A stretch of 64,000 nt of DNA from the NCBI RefSeq assembly GCF_014451325.2, contig NZ_JACSCH020000010.1, forward strand, positions 231,098 to 295,097, in the 5' to 3' direction. Positions within the stretch are counted from its first letter, which is position 1. Every line of letters begins with the position of its first letter. Made by a program: the position numbers and the translations under genes. Source of the DNA: Streptomyces sp. CB02980. GTDB taxonomy: Bacteria > Actinomycetota > Actinomycetes > Streptomycetales > Streptomycetaceae. The notes below the pieces were generated by a model. The model made no database searches. It was not told where the DNA came from and saw only the letters and a list, made by a program, of their open reading frames with translations. Below, in pieces: positions 16,635 through 28,197 of the stretch.

Positions 16635-17204
16635 TCAGTTGATGAAGGCGAGACGCCACTCCTGGCTGGGCATGTCGTCGAAGCAGTCGGTGACGTAGGC
16701 CGTCGGTTCCTCCCCTTCGGGAGTTCCCCCCATGGACAGGCACTCGTTCGGGGCGTCGACCGGACGCAGCTGCAGCCGGTTCTTCTCGGCGCCCTCCAGG
16801 AACTGCATCGTCCAGCGCTGGGCGGTGGAACCGTTGCACCAGTCCTGCACGACATCGACCCTTCCGGAAGGGCGATGGGCGAGGCATCGGCCGCTGTGGG
16901 CGGCGACCAGCTCCCAGCCCGACGTGTCCCCGGGCTTCAGCTTGAAGACCTGGTGGAGCGAGGTGCTGTCGCAGGTGCCCTCGACGGCGTGGGCCCCGTT
17001 GCGCAGACTGCCGTTCGCGATGGCGAGGCACTTGTCGCGGTACTTCACCTGTAGCTGCGCGTCCGGGCCGCCGGCCGTGGCGGCGGCGGGGGCGGCGGCG
17101 GGGGCGGGCACGGCCGGGCCCGCGTGAGCAGTGCCCGCGCCGACCATGAGGGCGGTCACACCGGCACCGACTGTCAGGGCGGAGCGGAGTCTGTGGAACT
17201 TCAT
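16635..17204 (-). CDS. Secreted ricin-type beta-trefoil lectin domain protein
   Basis: 189 residues. A signal peptide (1-28, ending TAHA) and an Ala/Pro linker are followed by one beta-trefoil domain (about 48-189). Visible trefoil features are three repeats, with DKCLAIANGSLRNG, GRCLAHRPSGRVDVVQDWCNGSTAQRWTM-like and NECLSMGG segments; the QxW-type signature is present as AQRW and SQEW. It has no catalytic domain. It probably binds carbohydrate outside the cell. The neighbouring ALF/AbfB gene downstream also encodes a trefoil, so the two may act together. The start is the ATG at 17204, with an aagagaac-type weak RBS. Confidence 0.78.
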   Translation of the reverse strand: MKFHRLRSALTVGAGVTALMVGAGTAHAGPAVPAPAAAPAAATAGGPDAQLQVKYRDKCLAIANGSLRNGAHAVEGTCDSTSLHQVFKLKPGDTSGWELVAAHSGRCLAHRPSGRVDVVQDWCNGSTAQRWTMQFLEGAEKNRLQLRPVDAPNECLSMGGTPEGEEPTAYVTDCFDDMPSQEWRLAFIN

Positions 17205-17905
17205 GGGATCCGTTCTCTTCTTACTGGGTTGTCCGACGCGGACGCGTCGAGTCGCATCGGGACGCGACGACGAAGGAGTTGCCGCACAGCGGCACCGGCA
17301 CCGGCACCGGCACCGACATCGGCTCGGGTGCGGGTGCGGGTACGTCAGGGTTACGGATAGGCGTGCGGTACGCGTACGAAACAGTCCCCACGCCTTCGCG
17401 CTGCGGCATGCCGAGGGGCGCCCGCACCCCGAGGGGCCGGCCGGGCTCGGGCTCTCAGCCGGTGAAGAAGCTCGCGCGCGCGGCGATGTCGCTTTGCCGC
17501 CCATGGGGCGGCACGACAACGCAAACGGCCATCGTGCAGCCTGCGTACACAGACTCACGGCTCATGGTTCCCCCCGGACTACGAACGTGCTCGGGGGTAC
17601 GCCCTGTCCCGACGAAGTGCGGTCAACACTCCGTCGATCCCCTCCGGCGCCTGCCCCCGTCAAATGATCACTGGAACCGTAACCGGCATGTGCCAAAGGA
17701 AGCAAAGGGTTACTTTTCGCCACCCTCGCAGGGGTTCCGTCGCCCCGGGCGCGCCCACCACGCGTTCTCCTCGTGGCCCGGACTGCCCTGAAACAGCGCG
17801 AGTTGGATGCGTTCGCGGTGCCCGCCCGGCGCCTCCGCCTGTCCGGATTCCACCCCCACCCCCGTCGACGCGCGTCGGACGTCGAAGGGAGCCCCGGTGG
17901 GGCCG
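17205..17905. other. 0.7-kb non-coding interval between lectin gene and xdhC
   Basis: No supported gene was found. The interval holds a ggcacc tandem repeat (17291-17314) followed by degenerate gggtgc units to about 17345, and presumably the lectin promoter. Open frames here are shadows with repeat-derived, low-complexity translations. Confidence 0.6.
17291..17345. repeat. Hexanucleotide tandem repeat
   Basis: Four perfect ggcacc units, then degenerate gacatc/ggctcg/ggtgcg units, in non-coding DNA about 90 bases upstream of the lectin gene. Confidence 0.65.
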
Positions 17906-18710
17906 TCATCCGGAAGCGAAGTTCCGCATCAGGTCGGCAGCGACGCTCAGGGCGATCGTGGCGGGTTCCTTGCCGGTGATCTCGGCGATGCCGATCGGGG
18001 TCTTGATCCGGTCGATGGTGACGGCGTCGTGGCCGCCCTCGGTGGCCAGGCGTCGTCGGAACCGCGTCCATTTGGCGGCCGAGCCGATCAGTCCGATCGA
18101 GCCGAGACCTGCGGTGCGCAACGCGGCGTCGCACAGTGCGGCGTCCTCGGCGTGATCATGGGTCATGATCAGGACGTGGGTGCCGGCCGGCAACTCCGCG
18201 AGCACCTCCTCGGGAAGCAGCGGTGTGTGGTGCACGTGGATCTGTGCCACCGCGTCCGCGAGCACGCCGAGCCGACCGTCGGTGAGCATGTCGGCGCGGC
18301 TGTCGGTCAGGTGCAGGTCGAGGTCGTGGCGGGCCAGGATGCGTGCCAGCTCGAGGCCGACGTGCCCGATACCGAAGACCGCCACGGCCTGAACCACCGG
18401 CAGCGGTTCGAGCAGTACGGTGACGGCACCGCCGCAGCACTGCACGCCGTGCCGGCCCGCGACCTTGTCGTTGAGGGCGAACTCCATCAGCTCCGGCTCC
18501 GGATCGGGCGTGCCGATCAGCTCGCGCGCGCGGTCGATCGCGACGGCCTCGATATTGCCACCGCCGATCGAACCCCAGGACTCCGTCCGTCCCACGACGA
18601 GTTTGGCACCGGCCCGGCGGGGCGCGTGGCCGCGCACGGTCGCGACGGTCACGAGCACGCCGGGTTCCCGGCGTGCCCGCAACCGCGCGACCGCGGTGAC
18701 CCAGGTCATG

Positions 18711-18718
<8 letters not shown>
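17906..18718 (-). CDS. xdhC: Xanthine dehydrogenase accessory protein XdhC
   Basis: 270 residues. XdhC binds molybdenum cofactor, promotes its sulfuration and delivers it to the large xanthine dehydrogenase subunit. The N-terminal XdhC/CoxI domain shows GSIGGGNIEAVA (about 49-60) and CCGGAVTVLLEP. The C-terminal Rossmann-like domain has AVFGIGHVGLELARIL (about 112-127) and LIMTHDHAEDAAL. Its start overlaps the end of xdhB by eight bases, so it is the last gene of xdhABC and is co-translated. Confidence 0.88.
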
Positions 18719-21112
<2,394 letters not shown>

Positions 21113-21116
<4 letters not shown>

Positions 21117-22630
21117 GACGACACCGCCTCGGTGGTTCGCGCGTACAGCTTCAGCAGGCTCTGGCCGAGCATCGCGGCGCGGTAGGCCGCGCTGGCGCGG
21201 TGATCGTCCATGGGGGTGCCCTGGGCCCGCAGCACCCGGGCCGCGGCCTCGACGGTCTCGGTCGTCCACGGCCGGCCCTCCAGGGCCGCCTCCGCGGCGA
21301 GGGCGCGGAGCGGGGTGGCGGCCACGCCGCCCAGGCCGATGCGCGCCTTGCGGACGATCCCGCCCTCGATGTCGAGCGCGAAGGCGACCGCCACGCTGGA
21401 GATGTCGTCGAAGCGCCGCTTGGCGATCTTGTGGAAGGCCGCGACCGGCGACAGCGGCAGCGGGACGCGCACCGCGCGGATCAGCTCACCGGGACGGCGC
21501 ACGCTCTGCCGGTAGCCCGTGAAGTAGTCGGAGAGGGGCACCTCGCGCTCGCCGTCGGCGTCGGCGAGTACCACCGACGCCTCGAGCGCGAGCAGGACCG
21601 GTGGGCTGTCCCCGATGGGGGAACCGGTACCCAGATTGCCGCCGAGCGTCGCGCTGTTGCGAATGAGCCGGGACGCGAACTGCGGGAACAGCTCTGCCAG
21701 CAGAGGGACTTGGCCGTCGAGGCGGCGTTCGATCTCGGTGAGCGTCAGCCCCGCTCCGATCTCGACGCGGTCGGACTCGACGCGCAGCTCGCGCAGTTCG
21801 GGCAGCCGGTCGACGGCGACCACGCAGTTCGCCCGACGGGAGGCGATGTTGACCTCCACGCCCCAGTCCGTGGAACCGGCGACCACGACCGCGTCGGGCC
21901 GCTCGCGCAGCACCCGCAGTGTCCCGGCCAGGGTGCTCCTGCGCAGGAACACGCTGTCGTACCGGGAGTATTCGGTGGCCACCGGTTCGGGCGGGGACAG
22001 CTCGCGACGCCGCGCCAGGGGGTCGTCCTCGGTGGGACTGCCGACGGCGAACGCGGCATCGCGAATGGGGCGGTAGCCGGTGCAGCGGCACAGGTTTCCG
22101 CTCAGCGCGTGGAGATCGAAACCGTTCGGACCGTGCTCGGGGTCGCCGCCGCCGGCCGGGTCCGCGTGCGCGCAGCGGTTCGGCCGGTAGTACTCGGCGG
22201 CCATGCTGCAGACGAATCCCGGTGTGCAGTAACCGCATTGGGAGCCGCCGCGGACGGCCATCTCCTCCTGCACCGGGTGCAGCGTGGCCGGCCCGCCGGC
22301 CACGCCGGCGGTGGCGAGTCCCTCGGAGGTGACGATCTCCTGACCGTCGAGCGCGGCGACCGGGACCAGACAGGCGTTGACCGCCACCCAGTCCGTGGGC
22401 TTGTCCGTCCCGGGACGGGCCACGAGGACCGAACAGGCGCCGCACTCGCCCTCGGCGCAGCCCTCCTTGGTGCCGGTGAGGCCGCGTTCGCGCAGAAAGT
22501 CCAGCACGGTGGTGTGGGGCGCGGCCGGTGAGATCGGTGCTTCTCCGCCGTTGACCGTGACGGTGGCCGTGGGCCGCGCCGCTACCACGGAACGTCCCCG
22601 TCCGGGCGCGCGGTTGTTGTGACTGTCCAA
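21113..22630 (-). CDS. xdhA: Xanthine dehydrogenase iron-sulfur/FAD subunit
   Basis: 505 residues from a TTG at 22630; a GTG at 22588 (14 codons in) is an equally plausible start. The N-terminal plant-type 2Fe-2S domain has the cysteine pattern CAEGECGACSVLV, then a second helical 2Fe-2S domain with CGYCTPGFVCSM and NLCRCTGYRPIRDAA. The FAD-binding domain follows, with the pyrophosphate loop NSATLGGNLGTGSPIGDSPP (about 325-345). The protein carries electrons from the Mo site on XdhB to NAD+. It is the first gene of xdhABC; no purine-responsive regulator is adjacent. Confidence 0.88.
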
Positions 22631-22983
22631 GTCGCCATCTCAGGAGCTTTCTCTCGCGGTGGCGCAGCTCGGTGACCCGGAGCGCGCCACACAGGGCACG
22701 CAACGACGTGTCTCAGCGGTGACAGACATGCGAAAGTTCCGGGGCCGCGATCGGGCACGCCGGAAGAGGGCTGTTCAGCAGCCGTGTGCTATGAGACCCG
22801 GGGCCCAGGCGGTCTGGTGAGGGAGGCGGGAAAGATCGGAGATGATCGACATCCGACGTCGCCTCCTTCCAGTGTCTCGCGGGTGAGCCGGTGCGCCCGA
22901 ACCTACGATGACGCGGTTCCCCGGTCAAGCCCTCGTGTGCCGCCCCGCCGAGGGGTGGCGTACCACGGCGGGCCGCATGGCGA
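22631..22983. other. Intergenic region upstream of xdhABC
   Basis: About 350 bases between the xdhA start and the terminator of the DUF4430 gene. It should contain the xdhABC promoter. No gene, clear palindrome or riboswitch was recognised. Confidence 0.5.
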
Positions 22984-23014
22984 GGCGGCCCGGGCTTCGG
23001 AAGCCCGGGCCGCC
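22984..23014 (-). terminator. Terminator after the DUF4430/ECF operon
   Basis: A perfect 14-bp GC-rich stem (ggcggcccgggctt with its complement, 3-base loop), 17 bases after the stop of the last gene of the operon running from 31.0 kb. Confidence 0.75.
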
Positions 23015-23030
23015 GTGGGAGCGCCGACCG

Positions 23031-23525
23031 TCAGAACGAGGTCCAGGTGAAGGCGACCTGGTCGCCGTTCTCTATCTCGAACTGGCAGCCGCCGACCGGG
23101 GTCGGGGTGCCGTTCACCGAGATGCTCCAGTACGCCGAGCCGCCTCCGTTCACGCCCTTGACCGTCTCCACCGCGTAGTCGTCGAAGGACGCGTACCAGG
23201 TGCCGTCCCACGAGAAGCCGTTCCGCTTGGCCGCGTGGTCCAGGGCGGCGGTCGGGGTCGGGACCTTCGTGGCGTGCGCGCTGCCGTTGGTGCCGTCGCA
23301 CTTGTGCGTGCCGCCGGTGGCGGTCGTGACGTCATGACCCCAGGTGAAGATCTTCTTCTGGAAGAGCAGGCCGTCCGGGCCCTGGACGGTGACGGTGACT
23401 CTCACCGGCGCGTTCGTGTACGTGGCCGTGGTCCCGGCCTGCGCGACGGCGGCGGGTGCGGTGGTCAGGGCGAGACCGACCGCGGCGGTCGTCACGGCGG
23501 CGCGGCGGAGCAGGGTGGGGCGCAT
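23031..23525 (-). CDS. Secreted DUF4430 (transcobalamin C-terminal-like) protein
   Basis: 164 residues. It has a signal peptide (1-30, ending in AVAQA) and one DUF4430 domain filling the rest. The pattern GGSAYWSISVNG followed by FEIENGDQVAFTWTSF at the very end is the hallmark of DUF4430, the domain family that includes the C-terminal beta domain of transcobalamin and intrinsic factor. Two cysteines (in HKCDGT and GGCQF) could form a disulfide. It is the last member of a riboswitch-led operon with an ECF transporter 41 bases upstream; a role as an exported corrinoid-binding lobe is inferred. The start ATG 23525 is followed directly by the signal sequence. Confidence 0.75.
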   Translation of the reverse strand: MRPTLLRRAAVTTAAVGLALTTAPAAVAQAGTTATYTNAPVRVTVTVQGPDGLLFQKKIFTWGHDVTTATGGTHKCDGTNGSAHATKVPTPTAALDHAAKRNGFSWDGTWYASFDDYAVETVKGVNGGGSAYWSISVNGTPTPVGGCQFEIENGDQVAFTWTSF

Positions 23526-23566
23526 GGTGTTCCTCTCGGTAAGGGATGCGGTGGGTGGTGCGGAGG

Positions 23567-24391
23567 TCATCCGGCCGTGGAGTCCGGGCTCGTACCCCGA
23601 CCCGCGAACCGGATCGGGGCCTGGAAGCGGGCCTTGCGGGCAGCGCGGCGGAAGACGGTGAGGACGGCGGGGCCGGCCAGGGTGATGGCGACGAGGTTCG
23701 TGACGGCGCGGCCGGTGTCCCAGCCGAGCGAGGTCGCCAGGTCGAAGGCGATGTACCGCTGGAACTGCTCGGTGAACGGAAGTCCGGGCAGATAGGCGAT
23801 GGAGCTGTTCGGGTCGAGCGAGAACGGCCAGAAGGACAGGTTCAGGAGGAAGCCGAACAGGTACCCGGAGAGCGAGCCGTACACCGCGAGCAGGGCGACC
23901 TCCCGACGGCCCGTGGCTCTCGGAAGGAAGCCGGCGAGCATGCCCACGAAGGCGCAGCCGAACATCTGGTACGGCATCCAGGGGCCGACGCCGCCGGTGA
24001 TGAGCGCCGAGGCGAAGAGCGAGGTGCAGCCCAGGGTGAAACCGAAGCCGGGTCCGTACACCCGGCCCGCCAGCACCAGGATGAAGAAGACCGTCTCGAT
24101 GCCGGCCGTACCCGCGCCGAGGGGACGGACAGCGGCGTTGACCGCGGACAGCACGCCCAGCATGGCCAGGGCCTTGGAGTCGATGCCGCCCTCCGCGATC
24201 TCGGAGATCACGACGCTGAGCACGATGACCAGCAGCACGCCGAAGATCAGCGGCGGGGCGTAGTTCGAGCCGAACTTCCCCGGTGCGACGAGGAACGGCC
24301 AGAAGAACGCGACGACACCCAGGAAGGCCGCCATGGCGATGACGACCCCGGCCCGTGCGCGGATGCGAAGGGCGGCGGCGTACGTGCTCAC
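23567..24391 (-). CDS. ECF transporter S (substrate-binding) component
   Basis: 274 residues with about six or seven membrane helices. It looks like the ECF-type S-component family (FGFTLGCTSLFASALITGGVGPWMPYQMFGCAFVGMLAG, given here only as a region, about residues 128-168), in which the protein captures a vitamin and toggles in the membrane. Substrate identity is not readable. The cobalamin riboswitch heading this operon and the transcobalamin-like partner proteins point to B12 or a precursor. The GTG start at 24391 overlaps the ATPase stop (GTGA), which fixes it. It is unlike CbiM in length and has no His2 metal site. Confidence 0.78.
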   Translation of the reverse strand: MSTYAAALRIRARAGVVIAMAAFLGVVAFFWPFLVAPGKFGSNYAPPLIFGVLLVIVLSVVISEIAEGGIDSKALAMLGVLSAVNAAVRPLGAGTAGIETVFFILVLAGRVYGPGFGFTLGCTSLFASALITGGVGPWMPYQMFGCAFVGMLAGFLPRATGRREVALLAVYGSLSGYLFGFLLNLSFWPFSLDPNSSIAYLPGLPFTEQFQRYIAFDLATSLGWDTGRAVTNLVAITLAGPAVLTVFRRAARKARFQAPIRFAGRGTSPDSTAG

Positions 24392-26043
24392 GATTCCGGG
24401 TCCGATCCGTCGGCGTCGAGTACCGCGGCCAGCTGGTCCACCGTGAGGAACGGCAGCGGGGCGAGGATCTTCGCGGCCTGCGGGGCGAAGACCGGGGACG
24501 CGACGATGACCTCGCTGGTGGGGCCGTCCGCGACGACGTCCCCTTCGGCCATGACCACGACCCGGTCGGCTGCGCGGGCGACGAACTCCACGTCGTGCGT
24601 CGAGATGACGACCGCCCGGCCCTCGGCCGCGAGACCGTCGACGATCGTGATCAGTTCGCCCTTGGCCCGGTAGTCGAGACCGCGGGTGGGCTCGTCGAGG
24701 AGGACCACCCGTGGCGCGGCCGCGAGCTGGATCGCCAGGACGAGGGCCAGCTTCTGGCCCTCGGACAGGTCGCGGGGGTGGGTGCTGTCGGGGATGCCGG
24801 GAGCGAGCCGGTCCAGGACGGTACGGGCCGGTACCCCGTCGGCGGCGACCCCGGACTCGGCGTCGGCCTGGTCGAGTTCCTGCTTGACGCTCTCCAGGTA
24901 GAGGAGGTCGGTGGGGGTCTGCGGCACCAGGCCGACGAGCTGCCGGGCCTCGGCCGCCGAGACCTTCCGGGGGTCCCGCGACGTCGGGCCGCCGGGCTCC
25001 CCGACGGAGACCGCACCGGCCTTGCGGGGGCCGGAGCCCTGGAGGGCCCAGAGCAGGGAGGACTTGCCGGAGCCGTTACGGCCCATCAGCGCGGTGACCT
25101 CCCCGCCACGGAGGCCGAGGTCGACCTCACGGACGGCGGGAACGCCCTGGTACGTCACGGTGATGCCGCGTGCCGTCAGGAGCTCCGACCGGTTCGCGTC
25201 CCCGGCCGGCCGGACCGGCGGGGGGACGACGCCGCTCAACCGGGCACGGAGAGGGGCCGCGGCCCGCCGGGCGTCGCGGATGGAGAGAGGCAGCGGGGAC
25301 CAGGCGGCCCTCCGGCCGAGTTCGACGACGGGCGGGGCGATCGACGACGTACGGAGGATCTCGGCGGGCGCGCCCGACACGACACGGCCGTCGCCCGGGA
25401 GGTGGATGACGCGGTCGGCGTACTGGACGACCCGCTCCAGGCGGTGCTCGGCGAGCAGGACGGTGACTCCCAGGTCGTGGACCAGCCGGGTGACGGCGGC
25501 CAGGACCTCCTCGGCGGCCGTCGGGTCGAGCGCGGAGGTGGGCTCGTCCAGGACCAGGACGCGGGGATGCGCGGTGAGGACGGAGCCGATGGCGACGCGC
25601 TGCTGCTGTCCGCCCGAGAGTTCGTGAAGGGCCCGGTGGCGGAGGTCGGCGAGGCCGAGGAGGTCGAGGGTCTCCTCGACCCGCTTGCGCATGGTGGCCG
25701 GAGGGACTGCCAACTGCTCCATTGAGTAAGCGAGTTCCTCCTCGACCGTGTCGGTGACGAAACCGTCGAGGGGGTCCTGGCCCACGACGCCCACGACGTC
25801 GGCGAGTTCGCGCGGCGGATGGTCGGCCGTGTCCCGGCCGTCCACGGTCACCCGCCCGTACAGGGTGCCGCCCGTGAAGTGCGGGACGAGGCCGTTCACG
25901 GCGCCGAGGAGGGTCGACTTGCCGACCCCGGTGTGTCCGACGACAAGACAGAGCTCGCCCTCCTCCACCGTCAGGTTCACGTCCCGCAGCACGGGTTCGG
26001 CCGTGTCCTCGTACTGGACGCCGACCTGGTCGAAGGTGATCAC
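24388..26043 (-). CDS. ECF transporter fused double ATPase (A1-A2)
   Basis: 551 residues carrying two complete ABC ATPase domains in one chain. The first has Walker A GHTGVGKSTL (about 35), signature LSGGQQQRVAIG and Walker B VLVLDEPTSALD. The second, from about residue 280, has GRNGSGKSSL, signature LSEGQKLALVLA and VVLLDEPTRGLD. In most ECF transporters these are two separate proteins. The GTG at 26043 overlaps the T-component stop by four bases. The frame remains open to 27123 but that upstream part is antisense carry-over from the neighbour. Confidence 0.88.
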   Translation of the reverse strand: MITFDQVGVQYEDTAEPVLRDVNLTVEEGELCLVVGHTGVGKSTLLGAVNGLVPHFTGGTLYGRVTVDGRDTADHPPRELADVVGVVGQDPLDGFVTDTVEEELAYSMEQLAVPPATMRKRVEETLDLLGLADLRHRALHELSGGQQQRVAIGSVLTAHPRVLVLDEPTSALDPTAAEEVLAAVTRLVHDLGVTVLLAEHRLERVVQYADRVIHLPGDGRVVSGAPAEILRTSSIAPPVVELGRRAAWSPLPLSIRDARRAAAPLRARLSGVVPPPVRPAGDANRSELLTARGITVTYQGVPAVREVDLGLRGGEVTALMGRNGSGKSSLLWALQGSGPRKAGAVSVGEPGGPTSRDPRKVSAAEARQLVGLVPQTPTDLLYLESVKQELDQADAESGVAADGVPARTVLDRLAPGIPDSTHPRDLSEGQKLALVLAIQLAAAPRVVLLDEPTRGLDYRAKGELITIVDGLAAEGRAVVISTHDVEFVARAADRVVVMAEGDVVADGPTSEVIVASPVFAPQAAKILAPLPFLTVDQLAAVLDADGSDPES

Positions 26044-27239
26044 GTGAGTTCCTCGGTGCGCTGTGCGGGGACGGCCGGACGGACCGGTGCGCTCGGTGGC
26101 GGGGCCAGGAATCCCGCGGTTCCCGCGAGGAGGATCGCGGCGGCAGGCACCAGCGGAAGGGTGGGCCAACTGAGCGGGTAGATGGACGGGTTGAGCTCGG
26201 CAGCGTCGAAGCCCGCGTTGCTGAAGAGGAGTACGGCGGACAGGACGCCGCAGCCGGCCACGGCCCACTCGGCGGCCCGCCAGGGATCCGGCCGGTAGGT
26301 GGTACGCGTGATCCGGCGCCCACCGAGACGGAGCCCCGCCACGCACAGCACTCCGCCGACCGCCAGCGCGGGAAAGCCGAGCAGGGTGGGCGCGGTGGCG
26401 TCGAGGAGCCCGTAAGCGCCGGCGCACAGGCCGCACATCCCGAGCAGCATCAGGGCGCCGGTGGCCCGGCGTGAACGGCGGGTGGCCGTTCCGGCCCGGC
26501 CGTAACCGCGGGAGTCCATCGCCGCGGCCAGCCGCAGGGAGCGTTCCAGCGCGTCCTCGAGAACGGGGACGATGATGCCCCGCAGGGCCCGCAGCCCCTT
26601 GGAGCGTCCGGCGCGCAGACGTCGTGCCCGGTGAACGCGCTGGACGCTCTGGACCAGTTGGGGCGCCACGCTGATGGAGACCGTGACGGCGACGCCGAGT
26701 TCGTACAGCGCGCCCGGCAGCACCCGCAGCGCCCGTTTGGGGTTGGCGAGGGTGTTGGCGGCGCCGATGCAGCAGAGCATGCAGGCCAGCCGGAGTCCGT
26801 CGGTGGCCGCGGAGAGCAGCGCCTCCAGGGAGACGGGGCCGCCGAGTCGGATCCCCGCGTACCAGTCCGGGGTGGGGATGTGGGGGAGGGAGAAGAGGAA
26901 GTGGTCGTGGGGCGTGATCCCGGTGGCGAAGACCGCGCGGAACACCACCCGGATGGCGACGACGGTGAGCGCGAGATAGAGGTAGTACGTGAAGCCGCGC
27001 GCCCAGGGGGCCTCGGTGCGGCGCATGGTGATGACGTAGCCGAGGACCGCGAGGACCAGGAAGAGCAGCAGCGGGTTGTTGGTGCGGCTGACGGCGGTGG
27101 CGAGGGCCAGCGCCCAGACCCACCAGGCGACGGGGTGCAGGGTGCGGGGCAGCCGGCGGCCACCCGCGTCCGGCGCGTGGCCGGACGCGCGCGGCCGGGC
27201 GGCTGCCGCGGAGGTGCGGGACACGGGGCTACTCCGCAC
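26040..27239 (-). CDS. ECF transporter T component, extended
   Basis: 399 residues, against about 250-270 for standard T components such as CbiQ. The first 270 residues carry the usual membrane core and coupling helices; the second coupling motif is seen as AMDSRGYGRAG (about 240). An additional membrane region of about four helices (about 260-385) follows, which CbiQ proteins lack. The start is GTG 27239, overlapping the upstream gene by 11 bases; a GTG five codons in is the alternative. It links the fused ATPase to the S component. Confidence 0.82.
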   Translation of the reverse strand: MRSSPVSRTSAAAARPRASGHAPDAGGRRLPRTLHPVAWWVWALALATAVSRTNNPLLLFLVLAVLGYVITMRRTEAPWARGFTYYLYLALTVVAIRVVFRAVFATGITPHDHFLFSLPHIPTPDWYAGIRLGGPVSLEALLSAATDGLRLACMLCCIGAANTLANPKRALRVLPGALYELGVAVTVSISVAPQLVQSVQRVHRARRLRAGRSKGLRALRGIIVPVLEDALERSLRLAAAMDSRGYGRAGTATRRSRRATGALMLLGMCGLCAGAYGLLDATAPTLLGFPALAVGGVLCVAGLRLGGRRITRTTYRPDPWRAAEWAVAGCGVLSAVLLFSNAGFDAAELNPSIYPLSWPTLPLVPAAAILLAGTAGFLAPPPSAPVRPAVPAQRTEELT

Positions 27240-28197
27240 GACGGCGGCGCTTGGCCGCGAACACGGCGGCGGCGCCGATCAGCAGGCCCAGCACCCCGGT
27301 GATCACGGCGGGTACCCACGAGCCCACGTCGTGGGCCGCGTCCGCGGCTGGTGCCGCGTCGACCACCGTGGGGCCGGAGGCGGCCACCGCCGGAGAGCCG
27401 GTCGTCGCCGGGGGAGTCGCGGACGGCGTCGCGGACGGCGTCGGGGAGACGCTCTTCGACGGACTCGGTGAAGGGCTCTTCGAGGCGGTCGGGCTCGCCG
27501 TGGCCGAAGGGGAGTGCGTCGGCGTCGGAGGAGGCGTCCGGTCGGCCGGCGGCGGGTTCTCCGGCGCGGGCCCGGTGTCGGCGTTCGGCGGCAGCGGGGC
27601 CGCGGTCCGGGTGCCCTCGGGCGCGGGCCCGTCGTCCCCGGTGGGCCTCGTGTTCCTGGCGCGCAGCTGGTCGGGGGAGACGGTGGGCCGGCCACGGGTG
27701 CCCTCGATGTCGGTGCCGCCGAAGATCCACAGGTCGACGCTGCCGGGCCTGGGCTTGTAGAGCATGGCGCCGAGCTGGCTGTACGTCCAGGTGTTCTGGC
27801 CCGCGTCGGCGTGCCAGTACGACCAGTACGCGGAGGCGGGCGGGGTCAGGACGCAGTCGTCCTGCCGGGGCGTCGGGTACTGCCTGCCGCCCTGATGACC
27901 GCTGTAGCCGATGCGGCAGATGAAGGCCGGGCCGTCGTGGCCCGTGCCGGTGGTCCGCCAGCCGCCCTGGTTCAGGAGCTCGTACCCGGTGGTGGGCGTC
28001 GTGCCGCAGGAGCGGTAGATCGGCCCTCCCCAGCGGCTGAAGTCGACGGCGAGCACGGCACCGGACGAGGTCGTGCACTGCCCCATCGGCTGCGGGGCGG
28101 CCCCGGCCGGGGCCGCGGTGCCGGCGAAGGCCGCCGCGGCAAGACCCAGCGCGGCCGTCGTACGGGCGAGGGCGCGCGGGACCCGGCGGGCGGTCAT
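27229..28197 (-). CDS. Membrane-anchored surface protein with DUF4430-like N-terminal domain
   Basis: 322 residues. Order: signal peptide (1-33); a globular domain (about 40-165) with four cysteines and the motifs TTPTTGYELL, GHDGPAFICRIG and ASAYWSYWHADAG; a Pro/Ser/Thr stalk (about 175-275); a C-terminal membrane helix (about 293-312); and a basic tail KRRRR. The globular domain is clearly homologous to the N-terminal domain of the 939-residue protein encoded just upstream, and its Y-W-S-Y-W core resembles DUF4430 domains. It is probably displayed outside the membrane on a stalk next to the ECF transporter; corrinoid capture is inferred. The ATG overlaps the upstream stop (ATGA). Confidence 0.75.
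   Translation of the reverse strand: MTARRVPRALARTTAALGLAAAAFAGTAAPAGAAPQPMGQCTTSSGAVLAVDFSRWGGPIYRSCGTTPTTGYELLNQGGWRTTGTGHDGPAFICRIGYSGHQGGRQYPTPRQDDCVLTPPASAYWSYWHADAGQNTWTYSQLGAMLYKPRPGSVDLWIFGGTDIEGTRGRPTVSPDQLRARNTRPTGDDGPAPEGTRTAAPLPPNADTGPAPENPPPADRTPPPTPTHSPSATASPTASKSPSPSPSKSVSPTPSATPSATPPATTGSPAVAASGPTVVDAAPAADAAHDVGSWVPAVITGVLGLLIGAAAVFAAKRRRRAE

Noticed and set aside
17562..18155. Open frames on both strands between the lectin and xdhC
   Set aside because: Arg/Pro-rich translations, overlapping the 3' end of xdhC in antisense or the repeat tract; no ribosome binding site.
22713..22928. A 71-codon open frame on the minus strand upstream of xdhA
   Set aside because: No ribosome binding site or domain; Pro/Arg/Ser-rich shadow-type composition.
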